This document shows positions 32,403-40,601 of a stretch of DNA of 64,000 nt, piece after piece. The first letter of the stretch is position 1. Each line of letters opens with the position of its first letter. The notes under the pieces were generated by a model. That model did no database searches. It was not told the DNA's origin and saw only the letters and a program-made list of their open reading frames with translations. The translations under genes were made by a program, and so were the position numbers. Origin of the DNA: Oscillospiraceae bacterium NTUH-002-81 (GTDB lineage Bacteria > Bacillota > Clostridia > Lachnospirales > Lachnospiraceae); NCBI GenBank assembly GCA_032620915.1, contig CP136052.1:465001-529000 (forward strand), given 5' to 3'.

Positions 32403-32930
32403 TCAGAACTGTTTGTCCCAGGGGATGATTTTTCCTGCCTGTCTTGTTTCCTTCATATCAATGAGCCGCTGGTTGGAGGAACCGCGGAACCGCAGAGTGA
32501 TGTCCTTCTGCGCCGCTATGAAGGGGCCGTCCACCAGCACGTCGATGAGGGAAAGCATTTCTTCGGTAGCTTCGCAGAAATAGTGACCGTCGGGGATCAG
32601 ATCCCGATCCAGGACGGCGCCGGTGTAGCACCAGATATCCTTGCCGGGAAATGCTTTTTTCACCCGGCGCAGGAAGGGCAGCAGTGCCCGCTGGTTGGAG
32701 ATCTCGAAGGGATCGCCGCCCAGCAGCGTCAGGCCGTTGACAAATCCGGGAGCCAGCGCTTCCAGCAGCTCTTCCTCCGTTTGGGCGGTGAAGGGCTGGC
32801 CGTAGGAGAAATCCCAGGTCTCGCTGTTGAAGCAGTCCTGGCACCGGTGGGAGCACCCGGATACAAACAGGGATACCCGGACGCCGAAGCCGTTGGCAAT
32901 GTCTGTTTTCTTGATCTCTCCGTAGTTCAT
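32403..32930 (-). CDS. nrdG: Anaerobic ribonucleotide reductase activating protein
   Basis: A 175-residue radical SAM activase that installs the glycyl radical in NrdD. The 4Fe-4S motif is CSHRCQDC (Cys26, 30, 33). GGDP follows at about residue 73, a SAM-binding feature. The length is typical. It is downstream of nrdD on the same strand with a gap of 76 bases, so the two form one operon. It works only without oxygen, which supports a strict anaerobe. Confidence 0.95.
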   Translation of the reverse strand: MNYGEIKKTDIANGFGVRVSLFVSGCSHRCQDCFNSETWDFSYGQPFTAQTEEELLEALAPGFVNGLTLLGGDPFEISNQRALLPFLRRVKKAFPGKDIWCYTGAVLDRDLIPDGHYFCEATEEMLSLIDVLVDGPFIAAQKDITLRFRGSSNQRLIDMKETRQAGKIIPWDKQF

Positions 32931-33006
32931 AAAATTTCCCCCTCCCTTGTTCCTTCCGATGCAGAACCCTGTCCATATATTTATACCTTCTTGTTGAGGT
33001 ACTTTT

Positions 33007-35167
33007 TTATAAATGTAACACGCGCTCTTTGATCTCCTGGGTACGGCCCTGGTTCCAGAACTGGGTGCCGATGTAGCCGCAGGTACGGCGTGCCACGTTC
33101 ATCTTGTCCTGATCCTCGTTTCCACACTGGGGGCAGTGCCAGATAAGCTTGCTGTCCCGCTCGATGATCTGGATCTCACCCTCGTAACCGCATTCCTGGC
33201 AGTAGTCGCTCTTGGTGTTCAGCTCCGCATACATGATGTTGTCATAGATGAAGCGGATGATCTGCAGAACGGCCTCCAGGTTGTCCTGCATGTTCGGTAC
33301 CTCCACGTAGCTGATGGCGCCGCCGGTGGATAATGCCTGGAACTGGGACTCGAATTTCAGCTTGTCAAAGGCATTGATCTTTTCGGTAACGTGTACGTGG
33401 TAGCTGTTGGTGATGTAGCCCTTGTCTGTCACGCCCTCGATGATGCCGAACCGGCGCTGCAGGCATTTGGCAAATTTATAGGTGGTGGACTCCAGCGGTG
33501 TACCGTACAGGCCGAAACCGATGGATGTTTCTGCTTTCCATTTTTCACATGCTTCGTTCATGTGCTTCATGATCTCCAGGGCAAACGGGGTTGCGGTGGG
33601 ATCGGTGTGGGATTTGCCCGTCATATAGCGGACGCACTCGCACAGGCCTGCGTAGCCAAGGGAGATGGTGGAATAGCCGCCCACCAGCAGCTTGTCGATG
33701 GTCTCGCCCTTTTTCAGGCGGGCGCAGGCGCCGTACTGCCACAGGATCGGCGCTGCATCGGACAGCGTGCCCATGAGACGGTTGTGGCGGCACATGAGAG
33801 CCCGGTAGCACAGATCCAGACGCTCATCAAAAATTTTCCAGAAGCGCTCGATATTACCGCTGGAGGAAAGGGCCACGTCTACCAGGTTCAGGGTAACGAC
33901 GCCCTGGTTGAACCGACCGTAGAACTTGTAGTTGCCGTTCTCATCCTTCCACGGACTTAAGGCGCTGCGGCAGCCCATCACCGGGAAGCAGTTGCCTTCC
34001 TTTAATTCCTTCATTTTCTTCTCGGAAATGTAGTCAGGAACAAGACGGCGAGCGGTGCAGCGGGCAGCCAGCTCTGTCAGGTAATAGTATGGAGAATCGG
34101 TGTGGATATTATCCTCTTCCAGCACATAAATGAGCTTCGGGAAAGCCGGTGTCACCCACACGCCTTTTTTCGTTCTTGACGCCCTGATATCTCTGGCGGA
34201 GCACTTCTTCGATGATCATGGCCAGATCCTTCTTCTCCTGCTCGTTCTTGGCCTCGCTCAGATACATGAAGACCGTGACGAAGGGTGCCTGACCGTTGGT
34301 GGTCAGCAGGGTAACGACCTGATACTGGATCGTCTGGACGCCGCGCTGGATCTCTTCCTTCAGGCGGGTCTCCACCAGCTCTGCTGCGGTAGCCTCCTCC
34401 ACAGGAACACCGAGAAGCTCCAGCTCCCGGTTTACCTGTCTGCGGATCTTTTCACGGCTCACCTGTACAAAGGGTGCCAGATGGGCAAGGGAAATGGACT
34501 GGCCGCCGTACTGGTTGGATGCCACCTGGGCGATGATCTGGGTCGCAATGTTGCAGGCCGTGGAAAAGCTGTGGGGACGCTCGATGAGGGTGCCGGTGAT
34601 GACCGTACCGTTCTGGAGCATGTCCTCCAGGTTGACCAGGTCGCAGTTATGCATATGCTGTGCAAAATAATCGCTGTCGTGGAAATGGATGATACCTTCG
34701 TTGTGTGCGTCAACGATATCCTGGGGCAGCAGCATACGCTCAGTGAGATCCTTGGAAACCTCTCCGGCCATGTAGTCACGCTGGGTGGAGTTCACCACAG
34801 GGTTCTTGTTGGAGTTCTCCTGTTTGGCCTCCTCGTTGTTGCACTCGATCAGGCTTAAAATCTTGTCGTCAGTGGTGTTGGACTGACGGACCAGGGTACG
34901 GATGTAGCGGTAGGTGATGTAGTTCTTGGCTACCTCAAAGGCACCGTGAGCCATGATATGATGCTCTACCATATCCTGTACTTCTTCCACACTGGGGGAA
35001 CGGCGAAGTTCCTCGCAGCTTAACACCACGCTCTCGGCAATTCTCTGAATCTGGCGTTCGGTCAGACGGTCAGCCTCTGCCACCGTGCTGTTCGCTTTGC
35101 TGATCGCCACGATGATCTTTGTTATATCGAATACGGTCTCAGAACCATTTCTCTTAATAATCTTCAT
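33007..35167 (-). CDS. nrdD: Anaerobic (class III) ribonucleoside-triphosphate reductase (one-base frameshift in assembly)
   Basis: Reduces ribonucleotides to deoxyribonucleotides with a glycyl radical. An N-terminal ATP-cone (IIKRNGSETVFDITKI) precedes the catalytic barrel. Near the C-terminus are two zinc CxxC pairs (CQECGYEG and CPQCGNED) and the glycyl-radical loop RRTCGYIGTQFWNQGR. The frame breaks at a run of six T on the plus strand (34165-34170). Removing one gives VKNEKGVWVTPAFPKLI and a 719-residue protein of whole codon length. An essential gene is unlikely to be broken, so this is probably a sequencing error. GGAGGG stands before the ATG at 35167. Confidence 0.92.
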
Positions 35168-35194
35168 TCTCGTTCCCTCCACAATATTTTGGTG

Positions 35195-35250
35195 TGTATT
35201 GATTATTATATACTATATATTGAAAATGACATGTTGCAGATGCAACAAAA
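35195..35250. promoter_or_regulatory. nrdD upstream region: AT-rich box and 7-bp palindrome
   Basis: TACTATATATTG (about 35210-35221) resembles part of an NrdR box. A perfect dyad TGTTGCA-GA-TGCAACA lies at 35232-35247. Both are in the nrdD promoter region, but which protein binds is not shown. Confidence 0.4.
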
Positions 35251-35302
35251 AACAGATTTCGTCATTATGCACAGTGCGGGCTGTTTTTTGCAGGAAAAAA
35301 CC

Positions 35303-35342
35303 CGACCTGTCCAGAATAACAGAAACTGCGGTCGGGTTCAAG
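35303..35342 (-). terminator. Terminator of the DUF2628 gene
   Basis: On the minus strand AACCCGACC pairs with GGTCGGGTT, then a run of T follows. It ends leftward transcription before nrdD. Confidence 0.8.
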
Positions 35343-35385
35343 GGGGATTACAATCCTTTAAAGATTCAGAATTGATTACAAATTT

Positions 35386-35964
35386 TTAGAAAATCCATCC
35401 CAGGATATTGGAAAGGGCGGAGCTGAAAATAATCAGCAAAATGACGAAAAGTACACTGGTGCCGCCTGCTTTGCCAAGATTTTCTCTGGCTTCGTAGTTG
35501 GGCTGAGAAAGGTTGGCAAGGCCGGCCTTCGTCAGCTCCTGTTTCACATATTCCCAGTAGAGCACGTTGCCCTGGCGTCCCAGATAGACGAAATAAAAAA
35601 CATACAGGGCAATGGTGTACAGGCCGCGTAAGGGCAGGGCGAACATGTTGAAAAAGGAATTCAGCAGGGAAACGATGACCACCAGTGCCAGCGCGGGCTT
35701 CCACATTTTGCGGTAGATCATCCAGGAGGCGCTGAACAGGGCGCTGCACCAGTTGTAAGGCTTCTGCCCTCTGGTGATGCAGTGGAACCGTTCCAGATAT
35801 TTATCCGCATTGTTCCCCACAAAAGCGCGGACATCGTCCTCAAAAAAGCCCTCAATCCGGCGGGGCTCCGACGGATTGGCCCAGTTGTCGAAAGAGCCGC
35901 TGCCCTGGGTGGAATTGCTGCCGGTATCGTCGTAGTAGTTGTAGTTATCGCAATTGTCGCTCAT
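35386..35964 (-). CDS. DUF2628-family membrane protein
   Basis: A 192-residue protein. The N-terminal 80 residues are soluble and Asn/Ser/Asp-rich, then FVGNNADKYLERFHCITRGQKPYNWCSALFSASWMIYRKMW, the DUF2628 signature, leads into three or four transmembrane helices. The function of the family is not established. It is monocistronic, with a terminator downstream and GGAGGAAG before the start. Confidence 0.8.
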   Translation of the reverse strand: MSDNCDNYNYYDDTGSNSTQGSGSFDNWANPSEPRRIEGFFEDDVRAFVGNNADKYLERFHCITRGQKPYNWCSALFSASWMIYRKMWKPALALVVIVSLLNSFFNMFALPLRGLYTIALYVFYFVYLGRQGNVLYWEYVKQELTKAGLANLSQPNYEARENLGKAGGTSVLFVILLIIFSSALSNILGWIF

Positions 35965-36036
35965 AACTTCCTCCTTTGGGAAAGAAAATATTTTGTACCT
36001 AAAAATAATTATAGAACGTGATGGTAGCTTTGTCTA

Positions 36037-36066
36037 CAGTTCACTCGCACCATTCGCAAAATCACA
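36037..36066. repeat. Short interspersed repeat, CATTCGCAAAATC family (copy 1)
   Basis: CAGTTCACTCGCACCATTCGC-AAAATCACA is closely related to two copies at 47600 and 47661. The shared core is CATTCGCAAAATC preceded by a C/G-rich CGC. Confidence 0.5.
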
Positions 36067-36272
36067 TCTTCGATACAAATCAGAAACATTTGGGGGATAA
36101 ATTTAAAAAGTAATTTAAAAACTATGCAACGATTTCTTAAAATAAAACATCTATTATATTATAGAGAGTAAATTGCCGGACGTGCGGGGCGGGGATATCC
36201 CGGGGGCACCCCGAAGAAAACGGTGGCAATGGGCGAAAAGAAGGGTACCTGAAAGAAAAAGGGGAAGAGAAC

Positions 36273-36851
36273 GTGTTGGATCTGATCTGCCGGCTGGGCT
36301 GGGCCGGGATGGTAAATGTGGTGGTCATTGCCATTATCGTGTATGTGATACGGGCGGTGTTTGTATTATGGAAGAAGAAAAGTTGTCCGGGTATCTGGGG
36401 GCTGGTGTTTGCGGCGGCGCTCTGTCCGGTGGAATTTCCCGGCATTCCGTGCAGCGGTTATGTGGTGGAGGCACTGATCGGCTCTTCCATGAAGTTCTAT
36501 TTTTTTCTGGTGTGGGAGGGCGTTGCGGTGGCCCTTCTGCTGTGGGGCTTCTTGGCGTGCCGCCGGATCAAATGGCATACCCTGGATGGTGCAGAGCTGG
36601 AAGAGGGCGTGTTTGTCATGAAGGGCCTGAAACGGGCCCGTGTGTGCGGCTTCTGGCATCCGGTGATCTATGTGCCGGATAATCTGTCACCGCAGGTACA
36701 GACGGAAGTCATCGCCCGCAAGAAGAAAGCTATCGCCTCGGGGGCACATCGGATCTTTGTATTTGGCTGTATCGTCACCTGCCTGTACTGGTTCCACCCG
36801 ATCCTCTGGTTCAGTCTGTACTATATGAAGCACGATATGAATCGGCTGTAA
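36273..36851 (+). CDS. Degenerate M56 (BlaR1-like) membrane protein lacking HEXXH
   Basis: A 192-residue protein beginning with GTG at 36273. N-terminal helices (about 5-28, 35-55 and 68-90) are followed by VCGFWHPVIYVPDNLSPQVQTEVI and a last helix with YWFHPILWFSLYYMKHDMNRL. This is the order of the M56 domain of BlaR1 (compare LVWYALKEMRNDRE of the blaR1 at 9.1 kb). Where BlaR1 has HEXXH this protein reads ARKKKAIASGAHR, so zinc-protease activity looks lost. No BlaI gene and no sensor domain accompany it. It is a relic or a non-catalytic relative. Confidence 0.65.
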   Translation: MLDLICRLGWAGMVNVVVIAIIVYVIRAVFVLWKKKSCPGIWGLVFAAALCPVEFPGIPCSGYVVEALIGSSMKFYFFLVWEGVAVALLLWGFLACRRIKWHTLDGAELEEGVFVMKGLKRARVCGFWHPVIYVPDNLSPQVQTEVIARKKKAIASGAHRIFVFGCIVTCLYWFHPILWFSLYYMKHDMNRL

Positions 36852-36975
36852 ATGTGAAAAAACTGGGAATTCTTTATAAACATCCCCATTTGAGAATCAA
36901 ATCATGATATAATGTGCGCAGGGAAAAACAAGCGGCTGCGTTAGCAGACATTTGTTTTTCGCAAGCCATTAACGA

Positions 36976-37025
36976 AGGTTCCGCCTGCGATAGCAGGCAA
37001 TGGAGCGCGACAGCGCGGGGAACCT
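36976..37025. repeat. Three-way-junction repeat, copy B
   Basis: The outer stem AGGTTCC (36976-36982) / GGAACCT (37019-37025) encloses GCCTGC-GATA-GCAGGC and GCGC-GACA-GCGC. It differs from copy A only in loop and linker bases. The flank CCATTAACGA is also shared. Confidence 0.8.
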
Positions 37026-37038
37026 GAGTTGAAATCGA

Positions 37039-37087
37039 ACGAACCGCCTGCGACAGCAGGCAGTAGAGCACGATAGTGCGAGTTCGT
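37039..37087. repeat. Three-way-junction repeat, copy C (compensatory changes)
   Basis: The outer stem is now ACGAAC (37039-37044) / GTTCGT (37082-37087). The first hairpin is GCCTGC-GACA-GCAGGC and the second GCAC-GATA-GTGC. Outer stem and second hairpin differ from copies A and B on both sides in a way that keeps pairing. It stands 13 bases after copy B, upstream of the CBS gene. Confidence 0.8.
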
Positions 37088-37149
37088 GAGATTAAGTGTA
37101 AAGCCATTAACGAACGAATTAGTTTATATTTATAACAGGAGGGGATGAA

Positions 37150-37704
37150 ATGAATCTTCTTTTTTTCCTCACACCCAAGAGTGAGGTGCTCTATGTGGAC
37201 AGCCATGATACGGTGCGTCAGGTGATGGAGCGAATGGAATACCATACCTATCAGGCGATTCCGATGATCGATTCTTACGGCCACTATGTGGGAACGATCA
37301 CAGAGGGAGATATTTTGTGGTGGATCAAGGACGATCTGCCTTTTGATATGAAGAAAGCGGAGACAGAATATATCGGGGATATTCCGCGCAAACGGGAAAA
37401 TCTGCCGGTGAGCATCCAGTCGGATATGGAAGACCTTATGTCCAAGGCGGTGAACCAGAACTTTGTCCCGGTGGTGGACGACAAGGATATTTTTATCGGC
37501 ATTATCACGCGAAAAGATATCATTCAGTATCTGGATCGGCAGAGACGACAGGCCGATGCAGGTGAGAACCGGCAGGTGTATGGGCGGGTCGATGCGGGTG
37601 AGAACCGACAGGTGTATGGGCAGGCCGATGTGGGTGAGAATCGGCAGGTGTATGGGCAGCCGGGGATGGATGAGAACGGGAACGCACAGGAGCTGACCAT
37701 ATGA
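37150..37704 (+). CDS. CBS-domain pair protein with repeat tail
   Basis: A 184-residue cytoplasmic protein. Two CBS motifs fill residues about 1-130 (VMERMEYHTYQAIPMIDSYGHYVGTITEGDIL and MSKAVNQNFVPVVDDKDIFIGIITRKDIIQYL), which together form an adenosine-nucleotide-binding Bateman module. The tail is three 12-residue repeats, QADAGENRQVYG-like. The gene overlaps the radical SAM gene by four bases (ATGA), so the two are cotranslated. The effector is unknown. GGAGGGGATGAA precedes the start. Confidence 0.85.
   Translation: MNLLFFLTPKSEVLYVDSHDTVRQVMERMEYHTYQAIPMIDSYGHYVGTITEGDILWWIKDDLPFDMKKAETEYIGDIPRKRENLPVSIQSDMEDLMSKAVNQNFVPVVDDKDIFIGIITRKDIIQYLDRQRRQADAGENRQVYGRVDAGENRQVYGQADVGENRQVYGQPGMDENGNAQELTI
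37549..37656 (+). repeat. 36-base in-frame tandem repeat, three copies
   Basis: Units 37549-37584, 37585-37620 and 37621-37656 encode QADAGENRQVYG, RVDAGENRQVYG and QADVGENRQVYG. The high DNA identity between units points to recent expansion in the tail of the CBS protein. Confidence 0.88.
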
Positions 37705-39731
37705 AAGTGATCCTTGCGGCGGTCAATGCCAAGTACATCCACTCGAATCTGGCAGTATTCAGTCTCCGGGCGTATGCCGTCCAGCACGGACAGGAGGCGG
37801 AGATTGCCGAGTATACGATCAATCATCAGCCAGAGCATATCCTGATGGATCTCTATAAGAGAAAACCGGATGTTCTGGCTTTTTCCTGCTATATATGGAA
37901 TTTCGAGATGATTCTGGAGCTGGCGGAGGAGTTTTCCCTTCTGTGTCCGGAGACGGACATCTGGCTGGGCGGCCCGGAGGTGTCTTGGCATGCGAAGAAG
38001 CTGCTGGAGCGACATCCATTCCTGCGTGGGATCATGCGGGGCGAGGGAGAGGAGACGTTCCTGGAGTTGCTGGAATATTACCGTGGAAAACGGCAGACGC
38101 TGGAGGAGATCCGGGGGCTGACATTTCGACAGGCGATGTTAGATCGGAGTCTGCCATCCATGGAGTTGCAGCATCAGACTGACGAGATGCAGATGGTCAG
38201 GCAACCGGAGTCTCAGAAGTCAGTGAGCGGGCAGGAAGAAACGGTACATGTGAAGCTTCAGGAACAGATGGAAGGGGAGCAAGTCATCAGACAATCGGCG
38301 TCGATGGAGCAACCGGCAATGGTGGAAATTTCCTGGAAATCGCAGGAATCTGTTGTGACAGAGACACACGACCGCGGCCTGCTTCCGCTGGATGCGGTGC
38401 CTTTTATTTATGAAGATCTGCAGCAGTTTGAGAACCGCATCCTCTATTATGAGACGAGCCGGGGCTGCCCGTTTTCCTGCTCCTACTGCCTGTCATCCAT
38501 TGACAAACGGGTGCGTCTGCGCAGCTTTGACAAGGTGCGCGGGGAGCTGGATTTTTTTCTGGAGCATCGGGTGCCTCAGGTGAAGTTCGTGGATCGGACG
38601 TTTAACTGTAATAAGAAGCACAGCCGGCAGATCTGGTCTTATATTACGGAACACGACAACGGTGTGACGAATTTTCATTTTGAAATATCGGCGGATCTGC
38701 TGGAAGAGGAAGATCTGGCGCTGTTTCGCCGGATGCGGCCGGGGCTCATCCAGCTGGAGATCGGTGTGCAGTCTACCAACCCGGATACGATCCGGAAAAT
38801 TCACCGGACGATGGATCTGCATAAACTGCGGGAACGGGTGAACGCCGTGCATGCGCTGCACAACATTCACCAGCATCTGGATTTGATCGCAGGGCTGCCG
38901 GATGAGGACTATGAAAGCTTCCGCCGTTCCTATGGCGATGTGTATGCCATGGAACCGGAACAGCTGCAGCTGGGATTTCTGAAGGTGCTGAAGGGTTCTG
39001 CCATGGAGGAAGAGGCGGCAGATTACGGGGTCGTATACCGCAGAAAGCCGCCCTATGAGGTGCTGTACACCAGAGATCTTCCTTATGCGGATATGATCCG
39101 GCTGAAAGCGGTGGAGGAGATGACGGAGGTCTACTACAACAGCGGGCAGTTTGTGCACACCCTGCGGCAGCTGGCGAAGGAATTTGACAATCCCTTTGAC
39201 CTGTATGCGGCGTTGGGGGATTATTATGAGAACCATGGTCTTTCTGCAATCAGCCATACCCGGATCCGACGGTATGATATTTTGCTGGATTTCATCCGGG
39301 AGCGGTTTGCCGGGGATGCACAGAAGATTGATTTTTACCGGGAGCTGTTGACGTTGGATCTGTACCTGCGGGAAAATGTAAAAAGCCGTCCTGTCTGGGC
39401 GAGGGATCTGTCCCCGTACAAAGAGGCGTCTGCAGCCTTTTACAAAAAAGAGGATCAAGAGCGGAAGTACCTGAAAGACTACGAGGGATTCCATGCCGGG
39501 CAGCTGGCGCGGATGACACACATAGAGGTATTTACATATCCGGTAGTAGCATTAGAAGATAGCACTTGGGTTTCAGATACAAAACAGACAACAGGAATGC
39601 ATGTGGCAATGCCAGGGAACGGCTGTTATCCGGTATTATTCGACTACCGTAGCCGCAGCCCACTGACCGGAGAGGCAGTCATATACATACTGACGAAGGA
39701 GGACGGCTATGGAGACGTATATAGCGATTGA
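37701..39731 (+). CDS. B12-binding-domain radical SAM protein (DUF4080 type)
   Basis: A 676-residue protein. An N-terminal cobalamin-binding Rossmann domain (about 1-135) precedes a radical SAM barrel with CPFSCSYC (Cys256, 260, 263) and later EIGVQSTNPDTIRKIHRTMD. The C-terminal DUF4080-like region spans about 470-590. Residues about 145-226 are a low-complexity Gln/Glu/Ser-rich insert between the two domains, unusual for the family. Another unfamiliar 50-residue tail follows FHAGQLARMTHIEVF. The substrate is unknown. It is translationally coupled to the CBS gene and overlaps the exonuclease gene by 23 bases. Confidence 0.85.
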   Translation: MKVILAAVNAKYIHSNLAVFSLRAYAVQHGQEAEIAEYTINHQPEHILMDLYKRKPDVLAFSCYIWNFEMILELAEEFSLLCPETDIWLGGPEVSWHAKKLLERHPFLRGIMRGEGEETFLELLEYYRGKRQTLEEIRGLTFRQAMLDRSLPSMELQHQTDEMQMVRQPESQKSVSGQEETVHVKLQEQMEGEQVIRQSASMEQPAMVEISWKSQESVVTETHDRGLLPLDAVPFIYEDLQQFENRILYYETSRGCPFSCSYCLSSIDKRVRLRSFDKVRGELDFFLEHRVPQVKFVDRTFNCNKKHSRQIWSYITEHDNGVTNFHFEISADLLEEEDLALFRRMRPGLIQLEIGVQSTNPDTIRKIHRTMDLHKLRERVNAVHALHNIHQHLDLIAGLPDEDYESFRRSYGDVYAMEPEQLQLGFLKVLKGSAMEEEAADYGVVYRRKPPYEVLYTRDLPYADMIRLKAVEEMTEVYYNSGQFVHTLRQLAKEFDNPFDLYAALGDYYENHGLSAISHTRIRRYDILLDFIRERFAGDAQKIDFYRELLTLDLYLRENVKSRPVWARDLSPYKEASAAFYKKEDQERKYLKDYEGFHAGQLARMTHIEVFTYPVVALEDSTWVSDTKQTTGMHVAMPGNGCYPVLFDYRSRSPLTGEAVIYILTKEDGYGDVYSD

Positions 39732-40416
39732 CCTGGAGACGACGGGCTTGAGTCCCAAGCTGGATCGCATTGTGGAGATCGGCGCGGTGCGGGTGGAGGA
39801 CGGCCAGATCACCGATGAACTGAAATTGTTCGTGGATCCGGGGCGGGAACTTCCGGCACGGATCACGGAGCTTACCGGCATCACCCAGGATATGCTGAAA
39901 GATGCGGTGAGCCAGGAGACAGCCATCCGCCAGGTGACGGATTTCTGCGAGGATCTGGTGCTGCTGGGTCACAATATTTTGTTTGATTACAGTTTTCTGA
40001 AACGGAGTGCGGTGAACCATGGCCTTCCCTTCGTGCATCAGGGCATCGACACGCTGAAGCTGGCGCGGCATTTTCTGCCGGATGCCGAGAGCCGCAGGCT
40101 GGAAGACCTGTGTACCTATTACCATATTGAGACGGCGCATCATCACCGGGCGGTGGACGATGCCATCGCGGCCAAATGCCTGTATGACTGCCTGCGGGGA
40201 CAATTTCTGGAAGGGCATGAGGCCTATTTTGCCCCGGGAGAACTGATTTATGAAGTAAAGAGAGAAAATCCGGCTACCGCAGCACAAAAACGGTACTTGA
40301 ATGATTTGATAAAATATCATAAAATAGCAATAGACTATGCCGTGGATCAGCTGACGAAGAATGAAGCGTCACGCAAGATCGACCAGATTCTGCTGACATA
40401 CGGGCGGATCCGGTAG
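39709..40416 (+). CDS. DnaQ-like 3'-5' exonuclease
   Basis: A 235-residue protein. The Exo I motif is AIDLETTGLSPKLDRIVEIGAVRV with the catalytic Asp-x-Glu. Exo II is LVLLGHNILFDYSFL, and Exo III is HHHRAVDDAIAA. This is the epsilon/DnaQ-type fold of DNA polymerase III proofreading subunits and of stand-alone exonucleases. The C-terminal extension (PATAAQKRYLNDLIKYHKI) is like a small helical DNA-binding tail seen in clostridial members. GGAGGACGGCT precedes the ATG inside the end of the radical SAM gene. Confidence 0.88.
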   Translation: METYIAIDLETTGLSPKLDRIVEIGAVRVEDGQITDELKLFVDPGRELPARITELTGITQDMLKDAVSQETAIRQVTDFCEDLVLLGHNILFDYSFLKRSAVNHGLPFVHQGIDTLKLARHFLPDAESRRLEDLCTYYHIETAHHHRAVDDAIAAKCLYDCLRGQFLEGHEAYFAPGELIYEVKRENPATAAQKRYLNDLIKYHKIAIDYAVDQLTKNEASRKIDQILLTYGRIR

Positions 40417-40474
40417 CATTTCGCGGCAGGAGGCGGATCCTGCAGTGCAGGATGTCTGAAAAGAAGGTGAACAG

Positions 40475-40576
40475 ATGAATTTTTATAATCCGAAGAATCG
40501 CAGAGTCATTTCTGCGGTGATCATTGCCATACTGGTTGTCAGCATGGTGCTGTCTGTGGTGCTTGGTTCCCTGTAG
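40475..40576 (+). CDS. 33-residue single-helix membrane protein
   Basis: A short open frame, MNFYNPKNRRVISAVI followed by a hydrophobic helix, preceded by GAAGGTGAACAG at good spacing. A basic N-terminus plus one helix recalls the small Prli42-type membrane peptides of Firmicutes, but the resemblance is only in layout. It sits between the exonuclease and VanW-like genes in the same direction with short gaps. Confidence 0.65.
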   Translation: MNFYNPKNRRVISAVIIAILVVSMVLSVVLGSL

Positions 40577-40601
40577 GCAGCGGGAGAAGGAGGAGTAACG
40601 G

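Noticed and set aside
37549..37656. CRISPR-like direct repeats
   Set aside because: The units are contiguous, without spacers, and in frame within the CBS protein; no cas genes are present.
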